DNA from: Arthrobacter sp. V1I7
GTDB taxonomy: Bacteria > Actinomycetota > Actinomycetes > Actinomycetales > Micrococcaceae
Assembly (NCBI RefSeq): GCF_030817015.1
Contig: NZ_JAUSYS010000001.1
Location: 4,154,001 to 4,218,000 of the forward strand
Reading direction: 5' to 3'
Length of the DNA stretch: 64,000 nt
Each line of letters opens with the position of its first letter. Within the stretch, counting starts at the first letter, position 1. Position numbers and translations under genes: made by a program. The notes under the pieces are model-generated. The model had not been told where the DNA came from and did no database searches. It saw only the letters and a list, made by a program, of their open reading frames with translations. Below are positions 52,544-62,224 of the stretch, in pieces.

Positions 52544-53398
52544 ATGACAGAGAACCAATGGCACCAGGACGGGAGCCTCGGCACCCCTCCGGCTACCCAG
52601 CAGACTCCCGTCCGGCCGGCATCGACCTTTCCCGCCGGCACGGGCGCCGGAACACCGCTTGGCGCGTCCGCGGGTGCAGGCTCCAAGAAGGATGCCGCCA
52701 AGGACGAAGCCGCGGAAGTAACCCGCCAGGCCGCCGACGCGGCCCAAAATGTTGCAGAGACGGCGAAAACGGAAGCCGCCAACGTCGCGGCCGAGGTCAA
52801 GACAAACGCCAGGGACCTCCTGCACCAGGCCAAAACTGATCTCACCGACCAGGCCGGCACGCAGCAGCAGAAGGTCGCCGAGGGCCTGCGTTCCTTCTCG
52901 ACCGAGCTGCACTCCATGGCCTCGGCTTCCGATCAGCCCGGGGTCGCCAGCGACCTCGTGCGCCAAGCCGCCGAGCGGTCTTCCGCCGTCGCGTCCTGGC
53001 TTGACGGACGCGATCCCGGTTCGCTGCTGACAGAAGTAAAGTCGTACGCGCGCCAGCGTCCCGGCACGTTCCTGCTGCTCGCGGCCGGTGCAGGCGTACT
53101 GGCCGGACGGCTGAGCCGGAGCCTCTCCGCGGGCGCTCCCGAAACGACGGGCACCGCATCGGGCGCTTCGGTCTCCCGGGTTCCGGATACCGGGACGGCA
53201 GTCCCCCCGCCGTCCGTGCAGCTGCCGGCTCCGGCAACGACGACGGCGAGCGCAGCCGACACGTACCCGCCCAACCCACTGGACTCCGACCCGGGCGCCG
53301 GCGGCCGGCAGGACCGGTGGGGCTCTGAGCCGGTGGTCCCCGATCCGTTCCGCACCGACCCGCCCCGCGACGACCCCTTTGACAGTGGCCGTCGATGA
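52544..53398 (+). CDS. Hypothetical helical protein with one membrane span
   Basis: A 284-residue protein. Residues 1-50 are disordered and Pro/Gly/Ala-rich. Residues 50-120 are Ala/Lys/Glu helical repeats (AAEVTRQAADAAQNVAETAK, TEAANVAAEVKTNARDLLHQ) resembling late-embryogenesis or apolipoprotein-like amphipathic helices. One membrane span (GTFLLLAAGAGVLAGRLSRS) follows near residue 185, then a Pro-rich tail. ATG 52544 is used. It overlaps the holin-like gene by 4 bp, starting the stress-membrane module. No known domain was recognised. Confidence 0.75.
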   Translation: MTENQWHQDGSLGTPPATQQTPVRPASTFPAGTGAGTPLGASAGAGSKKDAAKDEAAEVTRQAADAAQNVAETAKTEAANVAAEVKTNARDLLHQAKTDLTDQAGTQQQKVAEGLRSFSTELHSMASASDQPGVASDLVRQAAERSSAVASWLDGRDPGSLLTEVKSYARQRPGTFLLLAAGAGVLAGRLSRSLSAGAPETTGTASGASVSRVPDTGTAVPPPSVQLPAPATTTASAADTYPPNPLDSDPGAGGRQDRWGSEPVVPDPFRTDPPRDDPFDSGRR

Positions 53399-53808
53399 GC
53401 AGCGAGGTGCCTCCCACAGCCGCGCGGGCCAAGGCCGAAACATCGTCCCTGGGTGAGCTCCTCGGCGACGTGGCACAGGACGTGTCCACCCTGATGCGGC
53501 AGGAAGTCGAGCTGGCCAAGATCGAGCTCAAACTGTCCGCCACACGGGCCGGCAAGGGCAGCGGAATGCTCGCCGGCGCCGGCGTCGCGGGTCACTTCGT
53601 ACTGCTGTTCCTCTCCCTGGCGCTCTGGTGGGCGCTCGGAGGGCTGATGGGACTGGGCTGGTCCGGCGTTGTTGTCGCCATCATCTGGTGCATCGTTGCA
53701 GCCGTCCTGGCCTCGACCGGCCGCAAGGAGCTCAAGGCGGTCAAGGGCCTGCCCCAGACTGTCGGGACCGTGCAGGAAATTCCCCCCACGCTCAAGCCCA
53801 GCTCTTAG
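53395..53808 (+). CDS. Phage-holin-like superfamily III membrane protein (PF07332 type)
   Basis: A 137-residue protein. The N-terminal amphipathic part (SLGELLGDVAQDVSTLMRQE, VELAKIELKLSATRAGKG) precedes two spans (LAGAGVAGHFVLLFLSLALW and WSGVVVAIIWCIVAAVLAST). This is the Phage_holin_3_6 pattern, despite the name a common chromosomal protein in actinobacteria. It is translationally coupled to the preceding gene and followed by the DUF3618 gene, a conserved order. A role in membrane protection is inferred. Confidence 0.85.
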   Translation: MSSEVPPTAARAKAETSSLGELLGDVAQDVSTLMRQEVELAKIELKLSATRAGKGSGMLAGAGVAGHFVLLFLSLALWWALGGLMGLGWSGVVVAIIWCIVAAVLASTGRKELKAVKGLPQTVGTVQEIPPTLKPSS

Positions 53809-53826
53809 ATCCAGCGAGGAAACAGT

Positions 53827-54456
53827 ATGAGTGAAAACCCTGATGTCATCCGAGCACATATCGAAGCAACCCGCGCGCGCCTCGGCACGAACATCGACGC
53901 AGTGGTGGACAAGGCCACGCCGTCGCACATCGTCCAACGGCAAAGTGACAAAGTGACAAAGTCCGTCAAGGACGCCGTCTTCGGAGTAAAGGAGAAAGTC
54001 ATGGGAGCAGCCGACCACGCAGCCGGTAACGTGCATTCCGCCGCGGGCAGTGCCGGTTCGCACCTTGGCGACGCCGGCTCCGCGATTGGGAACGTCGGCT
54101 CCGCGATTGGGGACGCTCCGACCCAGGTCAGGGCCAAAGCCCAGGGCAACCCGCTGGCAGCGGGTCTGATCGCGTTCGGGGCAGGCCTGCTGGTCTCGTC
54201 CCTGATTCCGGCCAGCCAGAAGGAGCGCGAAGCCGCCGAGGCGCTCAAGACGACCGCGGAACCGCTCACGACGGAACTCACCGACGCCGCCAAGAACATC
54301 GCCGAGGGGCTCAAGGAGCCCGCCCAGGCGGCCGTGGAAAACGTCAAGGCAACCGCCGCGGACGCCACCGAGCATGTCAAGGCCGAGGGCCAGGGCGCTG
54401 TGGCCGACGTGAAGGACAAAGCTGCGGACGCCAAGGACACCGTCCAGCAGGCTTAA
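53827..54456 (+). CDS. DUF3618-domain protein
   Basis: A 209-residue protein. The first 60 residues are the DUF3618 motif: NPDVIRAHIEATRARLGTNI, DAVVDKATPSHIVQRQSDKV. A Gly/Ser/Ala segment follows with a short tandem repeat (DAGSAIGNVGSAIGDAP, from two 21-bp units at about 54079-54120). One hydrophobic span (AAGLIAFGAGLLVSSLIPAS) and a long Lys/Ala/Glu amphipathic tail end it. ATG 53827 has an AGGAAAC site. It is usually found beside holin-like and YihY proteins and is probably membrane-associated; mechanism unknown. Confidence 0.85.
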   Translation: MSENPDVIRAHIEATRARLGTNIDAVVDKATPSHIVQRQSDKVTKSVKDAVFGVKEKVMGAADHAAGNVHSAAGSAGSHLGDAGSAIGNVGSAIGDAPTQVRAKAQGNPLAAGLIAFGAGLLVSSLIPASQKEREAAEALKTTAEPLTTELTDAAKNIAEGLKEPAQAAVENVKATAADATEHVKAEGQGAVADVKDKAADAKDTVQQA

Positions 54457-54539
54457 GCACGCAGGATCCGGCCGGCCGCCCTGCGGGAACGTGACGGGCG
54501 GCCGACCGCTGCACTGAAAACCCCTAAAGGATGGTCCCC

Positions 54540-55691
54540 ATGGCAACGAACGACGCCGAGCACGCCCCTACCGACGCGGAAACCGAGGACAGCAGCACCG
54601 CCAAGGCCCGCACGGCGCCTGCCCCGGACGACTCCCGCAAGCCGGACAGCCCCACGGATGTCACCAAACCCTCGTGGAAGTACATCGCGAAGAAGACGCT
54701 GCGCGAATTCACCAAGGACCAGTGTCCCGACCTCGCCGCGGCCCTGACCTACTACGCGGTCCTCTCGCTCTTCCCGGCGCTCCTGGCCCTGGTGTCGCTG
54801 TTGGGCATCTTCGGCCAGGCCGAGAGGACCACTGGCGCGCTCCTGGAGATCGTCCAGGGCTTCGCCCCGGCTGACACGGTGGAAGCCATCCGCGAGCCGA
54901 TCCAGAAGCTCAGCAGCTCCTCCGCTGCCGGTTTAACCCTGGTGGTCGGCATCCTCATGGCCCTCTGGTCAGCCTCCGGCTACGTCGCGGCGTTTGCACG
55001 GGCGACGAACCGGGTCTACGAAATCGACGAAGGCCGGCCGTTCATCAAGTTCCGGGGCACCATCGTTGGCGTCACCATCGTCAATCTGCTGATCGTCATC
55101 GTGCTGGCCGCCATGCTGGTCCTCACCGGGCCGGTGGCGGAGTCCGTCGGCAACGTGATCGGTTTGGGCGGGGCCTTCCTGACCCTCTGGAACATCGTGA
55201 AATGGCCGGTCATGGTGGTCCTTGTCGTGCTGGCGATCGCCATCCTTTACTACGCCAGCCCGAACGTGAAACAGCCCAAATTCCGTTGGATGAGCCCGGG
55301 GTCATTCATCGCCTTGGTGATCTTCCTGCTGGCCTCGCTCGGCTTCGCGCTGTACGTGGCCAACTTCAGCAGCTACAACGAGACCTACGGGACGATCGGC
55401 GGCGTCATCGTGTCACTCCTGTGGCTCTGGATCCTGAACATGTCACTGCTGTTCGGTGCCGAGTTCGACGCCGAGATGGAACGTGGCCGCCAGCTCCAGG
55501 CCGGCATCCAGGCCGAGGAAACCATCCAACTGCCGCCCCGTGACACCAAGAAGAGCGACAAACTGCAGGAAAAGGAAGAGGAAGACATCCGTCACGGCCG
55601 CGAGCTGCGTGAACAACACGGCGACACCGACGGGGATACCGGCCGGAAGGATGCCACGAACCGGCGCGACTCGCGGGACCAAAGCCCCTAG
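54540..55691 (+). CDS. YihY/BrkB-family inner-membrane protein
   Basis: A 383-residue protein. The polar N-terminus (about 45 residues) is followed by KYIAKKTLREFTKDQCPDLA, AALTYYAVLSLFPALLALVS, the typical YihY start, and about six spans in total. SPGSFIALVIFLLASLGFAL and NETYGTIGGVIVSLLWLWIL are also characteristic. The C-terminal 80 residues are charged. ATG 54540 is preferred because AAAGGA is nine bases ahead; another ATG at 54531 is too close to it. It is the last gene of the stress-membrane module. Confidence 0.9.
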   Translation: MATNDAEHAPTDAETEDSSTAKARTAPAPDDSRKPDSPTDVTKPSWKYIAKKTLREFTKDQCPDLAAALTYYAVLSLFPALLALVSLLGIFGQAERTTGALLEIVQGFAPADTVEAIREPIQKLSSSSAAGLTLVVGILMALWSASGYVAAFARATNRVYEIDEGRPFIKFRGTIVGVTIVNLLIVIVLAAMLVLTGPVAESVGNVIGLGGAFLTLWNIVKWPVMVVLVVLAIAILYYASPNVKQPKFRWMSPGSFIALVIFLLASLGFALYVANFSSYNETYGTIGGVIVSLLWLWILNMSLLFGAEFDAEMERGRQLQAGIQAEETIQLPPRDTKKSDKLQEKEEEDIRHGRELREQHGDTDGDTGRKDATNRRDSRDQSP

Positions 55692-55763
55692 CCCCGCCGG
55701 GCATGGTGCGGTCTACTGGGGCCAGATCCGGCGGTCAGCGCCGGCTGACCCGGGAGGAAGCAG

Positions 55764-56708
55764 TTGGCACCTGCAGCAGGGCAGGGGCGCGGCACGGTGG
55801 CCGTGGGCTACGACGGGTCCGAGGCCGCGCAGCAGGCGGTCCGGTGGGCCGCCGAGTACGCGGCCACCCTGCAGTCCCCGCTCCGCGTTGTGCACGCCTG
55901 GGTCTGGCCCGTCTTCACCAAGAACCTCGGGCCGGTTAAAGGCGTGGAAGGCAGCGGGCTGCGGCATTCCGCCGAAACCATCCTTGCGGAAGGCGTCGAG
56001 CTCGCCCGTCAGGCCTACCGACCGCTCGCGGGCGTGGTCCCGGGCGCCTCACCGGAGGTAAGTGCCGCCGTCCCGGCCGACGCCGGTGCCGACGGCAGTG
56101 CCGACGGCGGTGCCGACGCTGCCGCCGTCGACGGCGTCATGGAAGCCGGGCTACCGGCGCCGGTTCTCCGGAGCGCCACCTGGGATGCCCGCCTCCTGGT
56201 GATCGGCAGCCGAGGCATCGGCGGCATACTTGGGCAGCTGGCGGGCTCCGTCTGCCTGGATCTGGCCGGCTCCTCGCCCTGCCCGCTGATTGCCATCCGT
56301 CGTCCGCGCAGCCCCGGTAGGCCAGTCGTCGTGGGTATCGACGGGACGTCACGGAGTTCAGCGGCCCTGGCCGGCGCCGTCCATCTGGCGACCACGCTCG
56401 GTACCTCCCTGCAGCTGATCCACATCGACAAATCCCGCGGAGGGGACCGTGACGAGCATGGCCGTCACACCCCGCTCCAAGGCCAGGAAGTGCTGGACCA
56501 TGCCTTGGCTGAAGCACGGGAGCTGGCTCCGGAGTTGGCGGTCTCGGGCACGCTGGTCCACGGCCGCGCCGCATCCAAGGAGCTGCTGGCGGCAGCAGGC
56601 GAGGCAGACGTACTGGTAATCGGAACGCATAACCGGGAGGGCGGCCCCGGCAACACTGTTTCCGCTGTGCTGCACAAGGCGCGCTGCAACGTGCTGATTA
56701 CGCGCTGA
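55764..56708 (+). CDS. Universal stress protein, two UspA domains
   Basis: A 314-residue tandem Usp. Domain 1 begins [20 protein letters not shown] with ATP motif [20 protein letters not shown]; domain 2 begins [20 protein letters not shown] and ends [20 protein letters not shown]. The second motif deviates from G-2x-G-9x-G(S/T), so domain 2 may not bind ATP. An Ala/Asp/Gly-rich insert ([16 protein letters not shown]) lies in domain 1. The start is a TTG at 55764 with a strong GGGAGGAAG site. Confidence 0.9.
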   Translation: MAPAAGQGRGTVAVGYDGSEAAQQAVRWAAEYAATLQSPLRVVHAWVWPVFTKNLGPVKGVEGSGLRHSAETILAEGVELARQAYRPLAGVVPGASPEVSAAVPADAGADGSADGGADAAAVDGVMEAGLPAPVLRSATWDARLLVIGSRGIGGILGQLAGSVCLDLAGSSPCPLIAIRRPRSPGRPVVVGIDGTSRSSAALAGAVHLATTLGTSLQLIHIDKSRGGDRDEHGRHTPLQGQEVLDHALAEARELAPELAVSGTLVHGRAASKELLAAAGEADVLVIGTHNREGGPGNTVSAVLHKARCNVLITR

Positions 56709-56776
56709 CGCCAGACCCGGACGTGTTCCTAAAGGCCCCGGGTGCGCAGAGACGGAATGCGCGAGAAGAGGAGTGC

Positions 56777-57838
56777 GTGGTGCGAGCTTGGCGGGTGGTC
56801 CGGCCGGGACCGATCAGGACGAGTCCGCTCGCCGTCGCGGAGTGCCCTGACCCCCGCCCGGGTCCCGGCGAAGTGCTGCTGAGGGTCCGGGTCTGCGGGG
56901 TGTGCCGTACGGACCTGCACCTGGCCGTGGGCGATCTGGCGCCGAAGCACGACGGGACGATTCCCGGGCACGAAGTCGTTGGCGAAGTACTCCAGTGCGG
57001 GCCGCGCGCCAAACGGTTCAAACGGGGTGAGCGCGTCGGCGTGGCATGGCTGGGCGGGACCTGCGGCTCCTGCCGATTTTGCCTGCGCGGGCAGGAAAAC
57101 CTCTGTCTGAACCCGACCTTCACCGGGTGGGACCGGAACGGCGGGTATGCCGAGCTGGTCACCGTGGCCGAGAAGTTCGCCTACCGCATTCCGGAGGTCT
57201 TCTCGGATCAGGAGGCCGCACCACTGCTCTGCGCCGGCATCATCGGGTACCGCGCCCTGCTCCGGGCGGACCTGCCCATCGGCGGCCGGTTGGGGATCTA
57301 TGGTTTCGGCGGGTCCGCACACCTGGCCGCCCAGATCGCCCTCTACCAGGGCGCCCGCCTGTATGTCATGACCCGGTCGGAGAACGCCCGGCGTCTTGCC
57401 CTGGAACTGGGCGCGACGTTCGCCGGCGGCGCGGAGGAGGACCCGCCGGACCCGCTGGACGCCGCGATCCTGTTCGCACCGGCCGGCAGCCTGGTGCCGG
57501 TGGCACTGCGTGCCTTGGACCGTGGCGGGACCCTCGCGGTCGCCGGCATCCACTTGAGCGACATTCCGCCGCTGAACTACGCCCGGGAACTGTTTCAGGA
57601 ACGCCAAGTCCGCAGCGTCACGGCCAACACCCGTGCCGACGGCGAGGAGTTCTTCCGCATCGCCGCGGAGATCCCGCTCCGGCCCGCCACCGTGACCTAC
57701 CCTTTTTCCGCCGCGGATCAGGCTCTGCTGGATCTCGCGGAGGGCCGCATCACCGGTGCCGCCGTGTTGCAGATCGCTGAACCGGTCCAGCTGCGCGGCC
57801 AGCGGACCGCTAGTCAAGCACGGCATCAAGGGCGGTGA
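56777..57838 (+). CDS. Zinc-dependent alcohol dehydrogenase family protein
   Basis: A 353-residue MDR enzyme with zinc. The catalytic site [13 protein letters not shown] and GHEVVGEV are present, as is the structural zinc cluster [15 protein letters not shown]. The Rossmann domain has [20 protein letters not shown]. Members related to AdhP and to mycobacterial low-oxygen Zn-ADHs share these features. It oxidises alcohols or reduces aldehydes with NAD(P). GTG 56777 has a GAAGAGGAG site. It overlaps the deacetylase gene tail to tail by 29 bp. Confidence 0.88.
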   Translation: MVRAWRVVRPGPIRTSPLAVAECPDPRPGPGEVLLRVRVCGVCRTDLHLAVGDLAPKHDGTIPGHEVVGEVLQCGPRAKRFKRGERVGVAWLGGTCGSCRFCLRGQENLCLNPTFTGWDRNGGYAELVTVAEKFAYRIPEVFSDQEAAPLLCAGIIGYRALLRADLPIGGRLGIYGFGGSAHLAAQIALYQGARLYVMTRSENARRLALELGATFAGGAEEDPPDPLDAAILFAPAGSLVPVALRALDRGGTLAVAGIHLSDIPPLNYARELFQERQVRSVTANTRADGEEFFRIAAEIPLRPATVTYPFSAADQALLDLAEGRITGAAVLQIAEPVQLRGQRTASQARHQGR

Positions 57839-58817
57839 AGCCGTAGCCGGCCTGCTGGATTCGGCTGATGATCTGGCTGAGGGCGTCGGCGTCGAGCGTG
57901 GTTCCGTCACTGGGGTTGGACCCGATGTGCATGAGGACAATCTCCCCCGGTTGGAGCTGCGCGAGGACCCGGTCCGCCACAATCTGCGCCGTGATCCCAC
58001 CGCTGGTGCCTTTCCATCCCAGCGTGTCCACGGTCCAGCGGACCGGCAGGTAGCCGAGCCTGTTCACCGTGGCAATGGTCCGGGCATCGCGTTCGCCGAA
58101 GGGAAACCGGAACAACGGCCGGGGATCGCTGCCGGCCGCCTGGATGGCCTGCTGCGCCCGGATCAGCTGGTCCCCGATCGCAGCATCCGGAAGTCCGGTG
58201 AAGCCCGGATGCGTCATCGAGTGGTTGCCCAGCCGGTGTCCGCCGGCCATGATCGTGGCGACTCCCGCCGGGTTGGAGCTGGCCCAGCTGCCGGTCAGGA
58301 AGAATGTGCCGCGGACGCCGGTGGTCGCGAGCGTCTGCAGGATCCCGGACAGCCCGGCAGAATTGCCTCCGGCGTCGAACGTCAAAGCCACCACCCGTCC
58401 GGCGCCGGGGATGACTTCGAGGTCCCGGCCGGCAAGCTCTGCGGGAAACGGCGCCCCGGGGACGGGCGGCGCCGGGGCGGGAGACGCCGGACCGGGAACC
58501 ACTGGTCCGGGAGGTAGCGGCGCGGGCGGCTGCACAGGCGGAACGGGAATCGGCTCTGCCGGGATCGGCGGCGTCGGCGCCGGTTCGGCGGGGGTTGAAC
58601 CGTTTGGGTCCGAAGTTCGGGTTTCCGACGGAGCCGCGCCGGCGGACGCACCCGGGGTCAAGGTGCTGGCGTTACCGGGGGTCGTGGCCGGAGCCGCTGG
58701 CCCGGCGGCCGGAGGACGTGCGGCAAAGATGAGCGCCAGGACCACCCCCGCTGCCGCCAGCGCTATGGCGGCCCCCACGGCCACGAGGCGGCGCTGGTCG
58801 GAGAAAATCGACCCCAT
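57810..58817 (-). CDS. Polysaccharide deacetylase (NodB-domain) with N-terminal membrane anchor
   Basis: A 335-residue protein. One span ([20 protein letters not shown]) anchors a Pro/Ala/Thr-rich stalk of about 110 residues. The NodB domain follows: [14 protein letters not shown] (TFDAG in place of the usual TFDDG), [12 protein letters not shown] with two metal His, [22 protein letters not shown] and GEIVLMHIG. It deacetylates N-acetylglucosamine units, probably of peptidoglycan, outside the membrane. The start is ATG 58817; an upstream GTG in frame is possible as the ribosome site is weak. Confidence 0.87.
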   Translation of the reverse strand: MGSIFSDQRRLVAVGAAIALAAAGVVLALIFAARPPAAGPAAPATTPGNASTLTPGASAGAAPSETRTSDPNGSTPAEPAPTPPIPAEPIPVPPVQPPAPLPPGPVVPGPASPAPAPPVPGAPFPAELAGRDLEVIPGAGRVVALTFDAGGNSAGLSGILQTLATTGVRGTFFLTGSWASSNPAGVATIMAGGHRLGNHSMTHPGFTGLPDAAIGDQLIRAQQAIQAAGSDPRPLFRFPFGERDARTIATVNRLGYLPVRWTVDTLGWKGTSGGITAQIVADRVLAQLQPGEIVLMHIGSNPSDGTTLDADALSQIISRIQQAGYGFTALDAVLD

Positions 58818-58995
58818 GGTTAACGGTGGCACCACGGCCCGGGCCGGACTAGGGCAGAAAGGCCCGCCGCGGCGCGTGCGGCGGTCGGCGGGGGCGGCCC
58901 GCAGTAAATCCGAGCATACTGAACACTTCGCTGTGGGCTGGGCGCCGGGGAACCACACGCGGCTGCCGGCGGCGCAAATCGGGGGGACAGTCCGC

Positions 58996-59673
58996 CTAGC
59001 GGACCAGCGCCAGGGCGAAGCCGTCCCAGCCTTTCGAGCCCACGGTCTGGATGACGGTCCCGTCCAGCCTCGGATCCTCGCCCATCATCGTCAACGCGCT
59101 GATGATGCCCGGCGCGTTGACGGGATCGAGGTCAGCGTCCAGCAGCGCGCCTTCCCAGACCACGTTGTCCATCACCACCGTGGTGCCGGGCCTGCCGAGT
59201 CGGATGGCCCAGTCCAGATAGTGGGCATTGTTTTCCTTGTCCGCGTCGATGAAGACGAAGTCGAACGGCTCGGCACCTTCATCCTGGAGCGCCTGCAGCG
59301 TGTCCAGCGCGGCACCGACCCTAACCTCCACCTTGGAGCCAAATCCGGCTTCGTCGAGGTTTGCGCGGGCCACCTCGGCATGCCTGGGCAGGTATTCGCA
59401 GCTGACCAGCCTGCCGCCGTCGGGCAGGCCCTGTGCCATCCAGATGGTGCTGAACCCGGCCAGGGTGCCGATCTCCAGCACGCGGCGGGAACCGGAGAGC
59501 TGGACCAGCAGCTTGAGCAGCTTGCCCGCATTGGGCGCGACTTCAATGGGCGGCATGCCCGCTTCAAGGGCGCTCGTCACGGCGCGTTCGAGGGAGCCGT
59601 CCGGACGGACCACGAGTTCGGTCACGAAGTCCTCGACGGCGGTCCAGCGTGGTGTGGTCTGATGCTCGATCAT
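58996..59673 (-). CDS. SAM-dependent O-methyltransferase (caffeoyl-CoA/catechol type)
   Basis: A 225-residue methyltransferase. SAM-binding motif VLEIGTLAGFSTIWMAQGLP, metal and catechol-site residues in FDFVFIDADKENNAHYLDWA, and TVVMDNVVWEG are the Methyltransf_3 signature. The N-terminus (QTTPRWTAVEDFVTELVVRP) is a helical cap. Relatives need Mg2+ and methylate catechol-like hydroxyls; the natural substrate in actinobacteria is usually unknown. It stands alone. Confidence 0.9.
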   Translation of the reverse strand: MIEHQTTPRWTAVEDFVTELVVRPDGSLERAVTSALEAGMPPIEVAPNAGKLLKLLVQLSGSRRVLEIGTLAGFSTIWMAQGLPDGGRLVSCEYLPRHAEVARANLDEAGFGSKVEVRVGAALDTLQALQDEGAEPFDFVFIDADKENNAHYLDWAIRLGRPGTTVVMDNVVWEGALLDADLDPVNAPGIISALTMMGEDPRLDGTVIQTVGSKGWDGFALALVR

Positions 59674-59824
59674 GCCCCAGTCTTACAGTTCGCCACTCCG
59701 GGCGGTAGCGTCCGGGCGGTCACATCAGGAGGCCGCGTCGGCGGGGCTAGCGTCCGCGGGGTAGCTTCCGGGCGGTCGCGTCGGGCGGTCGCGCCGGCGG
59801 GGCTAGCGTCTGCGTGGCCTGGCT

Positions 59825-60199
59825 TTAGCCCTGGTCGGTTGCCGCGGCGTCGCCGATCGCCATTTCCAGTCGTTCCAGCTTGCCCGTCAGTTCCCCCGCG
59901 TAGCCCGGTCGGATGTCCGCCTTGATCACCAGCGAGACCCGGCTGCCGTAACGGCCCACGGCCTCCGTGGCGCGCTTAACCACCGCGAAGACTTCGTCCC
60001 ACTCGCCCTCGATGGTGGTGAACATGGAGTCGGTATGGTTGGGCAGCCCGGACTCCCGGACGATCCGCACCGCCTCCGCGACGGCGTCGTGGACCGAGGC
60101 TTCGTCTGCCGCGGCAGAGGGGACTGAGGGCGCGGCAGACGATGTGTCCGCCGTGGTCATGGGCCGGCCTGAGGGTGCGACAGAGAATGCGAGCAACAT
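59825..60199 (-). CDS. Thiamine-binding protein, MTH1187/YkoF family
   Basis: A 124-residue protein. MLLAFSVAPSG at the start, then VAEAVRIVRESGLPNHTDSM, FTTIEGEWDEVFAVVKRATE and RVSLVIKADIRPGYAGELTG form the small ferredoxin-like fold of the MTH1187/DUF77 family. A hydrophilic insert of about 25 residues (TTADTSSAAPSVPSAAADEA) interrupts the first helix. Members bind thiamine or its precursor. ATG 60199 is used. No thiamine gene or riboswitch is nearby. It is divergent from the TetR gene. Confidence 0.85.
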   Translation of the reverse strand: MLLAFSVAPSGRPMTTADTSSAAPSVPSAAADEASVHDAVAEAVRIVRESGLPNHTDSMFTTIEGEWDEVFAVVKRATEAVGRYGSRVSLVIKADIRPGYAGELTGKLERLEMAIGDAAATDQG

Positions 60200-60332
60200 G
60201 GCTCCAGTCTGCCATGTTGTCCAGGGCCGCCGGGTGCCGGGGGGGGAGCCCGGTTGGGCACGGAAACCGTCATCTTGGCTGTTACCGGCCAGTATCACCT
60301 TTACTCAACCCTCGCGTTGCTACCCTAGGCAA

Positions 60333-60965
60333 ATGAACCGGGCAGTAGAAGGCAGGCCGCTCCGCGCTGACGCGGCGCGGAACGTGGACAAGATCATCAC
60401 TGCGGCCCGGACCTGTTTCCGCGAGCACGGGCCGGAAGTCCCGCTCCAGACCATCGCAGTCACGGCAGGCGTCGGCCCGGCCACGCTGTTCCGCAATTTC
60501 GCGGACAAGGAAGAACTGGTGCTCGCGGCGCTGAACCGGCAGCTCCGGCGCCTGGTTGACCCTGTCATCGACGATGCCCTGGCCGGCCCGGATGCGGCGG
60601 ACGGCCTCTTCCGCGTGATCAATGCAGTGATGGGCGTCGCCAGCGAGGAAGCCAACCTGCTCGGCGCCGTCGCCGGCCGGCGCGGGCTGCTGACCGGCAT
60701 CACCGGTGAACTGTTCGAATCCGTGGCCGTGCTGCTGGGGCGGGGCCAGGGCCAGGGATCCCTCCGCAGCGACATTTCCATGACCGACCTGATCCGGCTG
60801 CTCGCCATGCTGATCGGCGCCGTGGACACCATGGAGGCCGGATCGGACGCCTGGCGCCGGCCCGTCGCCCTGGTGGAGGACGCCATCCGCACCGACCGGC
60901 CCGACCGGCCCCTGCCGCCACAGTCGCCGTTGCCCGGCACCGCCTTCGACGCCATCCTCGGCTAG
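60333..60965 (+). CDS. TetR-family transcriptional regulator
   Basis: A 210-residue TetR protein. The DNA-binding domain reads RNVDKIITAARTCFREHGPE, VPLQTIAVTAGVGPATLFRN, FADKEELVLAAL. A C-terminal ligand domain follows (TetR_C_33-like, GRRGLLTGITGELFESVAVL). No Shine-Dalgarno is visible before ATG 60333; a TACCCT close upstream suggests a leaderless mRNA, common in actinobacteria. Target genes may be the divergent thiamine-binding protein or lie elsewhere. Confidence 0.88.
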   Translation: MNRAVEGRPLRADAARNVDKIITAARTCFREHGPEVPLQTIAVTAGVGPATLFRNFADKEELVLAALNRQLRRLVDPVIDDALAGPDAADGLFRVINAVMGVASEEANLLGAVAGRRGLLTGITGELFESVAVLLGRGQGQGSLRSDISMTDLIRLLAMLIGAVDTMEAGSDAWRRPVALVEDAIRTDRPDRPLPPQSPLPGTAFDAILG

Positions 60966-61163
60966 CGCCGATGCCTTGGGACATGATCGCCGCGGTCGTC
61001 GGCGGGCTGCTCCTCATTCTCCGGCTTGCCGGGCTGGGCGCCCCGCGGCAGGGCGGGAATGCTTCCACCTGACGTCCGGCCGCCAACGGACGAGGACCGT
61101 CAGAAGAGGACGACGCCGGCCGGAATCTTCGCCTCAAAATTGCGGCCGAGCCGGTTGCGAAAG

Positions 61164-61475
61164 TCAGTTCCAGCCCAGCAACCGCAGTCCGGCGGCGGCG
61201 CCTGCCCCTGCCAGCACCACCACGAGGAACGGCGCCCGGAAACACAAGGCGACACCGGCCGCTCCCAGCGCCCCCAGGCGGGCATCCAGCGCCAACGACT
61301 GACCCGACGCCATGGCGTTCACGATGGTCAGGGACGCCAGCAGGCCGATGGTCATGGTGCCGGCAATCCGGGACATGCGCGGATCGCGGAGCAGGCTGGC
61401 GGGGACGAGGTAGCCCAGCAGTTTCCAGGCGTAGCCCAGCAGGCAGGCCAGCAGCAGCCAGAGCCACAGGTTCAT
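61164..61475 (-). CDS. azlD: AzlD-family branched-chain amino-acid exporter subunit
   Basis: A 103-residue protein with four short spans (LWLWLLLACLLGYAWKLLGY, GTMTIGLLASLTIVNAMASG, RLGALGAAGVALCFRAPFLV, VVVLAGAGAAAGLRLL). AzlD is the small partner of AzlC. It overlaps the azlC stop by 4 bp. AzlCD exports branched-chain amino acids or analogues such as 4-azaleucine in Bacillus. Confidence 0.88.
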   Translation of the reverse strand: MNLWLWLLLACLLGYAWKLLGYLVPASLLRDPRMSRIAGTMTIGLLASLTIVNAMASGQSLALDARLGALGAAGVALCFRAPFLVVVLAGAGAAAGLRLLGWN

Positions 61476-62224
61476 CGGGTGTCTCCGGAAGTGCGGGATG
61501 AAGGATGGGCAGGGTGATGCCCGGTATAGGGGTCCACGTCGGGTTCCAGGCCTTCGTCACTGCGGCCATGGCTCAGCCAGCCGATTCCGGCCGCCACGAC
61601 GGCGGCCACCAGGATCGGCACCCCGGCGGGCACGAACGGGACGGCCAGCACGGTGGCCAGGGCACATACGACGGCGATCGCCACCGGTTCGCGGCCCTTC
61701 AGCCGCGGCCAGAGCAGGCCCAGGAACGCCGCCACCGCAGCGCCGTCGAGACCCCACTGCTTGGGGTCCCCCAAAGCGGCCCCCGCGAGCGCGCCGACGG
61801 CGGTGAACAGGTTCCAGAGGAGAAAGATGCCGACGCCGGCAGTCCAGAAACCGCGCTTCTGCTCTAGTGGATCCGTCTGTCCGGTGCTGGTGGCGGTGGA
61901 CTCGTCGATCGTCACGTGGGCAGCAGCGAACCTGAGCCAGCCGCGCGGCCGAAGCAGGGCGTTGATCTGCATCCCGTAGATCCCGTTACGCATACCCAGC
62001 AACGTGGCGGCCCCCATCGCGGCGACGCCGGAGCCGCCTCCGGCCACCACGCCGATGAAAGCGAACTGCGAGCCGCCGCTGAAGAGCAGCAGGCTCAGCG
62101 CCATGGTCTGCCAGAAGTCCAGCCCCGAGGTGACCGACAAGGCACCAAAGGACACGCCATAAAGACCGGTGGCAATGCTGATAGACAGCCCCACCCGCAC
62201 CGCCGGGGACTGCAGGAGCTTCAC
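61472..62224 (-). CDS. azlC: AzlC-family branched-chain amino-acid exporter subunit
   Basis: A 250-residue membrane protein. IATGLYGVSFGALSVTSGLD, LSLLLFSGGSQFAFIGVVAG and LLGMRNGIYGMQINALLRPR are the AzlC signature, and HVTIDESTAT the conserved loop. The C-terminal 35 residues are His/Asp-rich (EPDVDPYTGHHPAHPSS) and might bind metal. The GTG start at 62224 overlaps the DoxX stop (GTGA), giving a DoxX-azlC-azlD operon. Confidence 0.88.
   Translation of the reverse strand: MKLLQSPAVRVGLSISIATGLYGVSFGALSVTSGLDFWQTMALSLLLFSGGSQFAFIGVVAGGGSGVAAMGAATLLGMRNGIYGMQINALLRPRGWLRFAAAHVTIDESTATSTGQTDPLEQKRGFWTAGVGIFLLWNLFTAVGALAGAALGDPKQWGLDGAAVAAFLGLLWPRLKGREPVAIAVVCALATVLAVPFVPAGVPILVAAVVAAGIGWLSHGRSDEGLEPDVDPYTGHHPAHPSSRTSGDTR

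Noticed and set aside
54079..54120. A 21-bp tandem repeat as a non-coding element
   Set aside because: It is inside the DUF3618 gene, in frame, and simply encodes a repeated GSAIG segment.
60971..61072. A 33-codon hydrophobic reading frame after the TetR gene
   Set aside because: It is hydrophobic (MIAAVVGGLLLILRLAG) but has no clear ribosome site and could be chance in GC-rich DNA.
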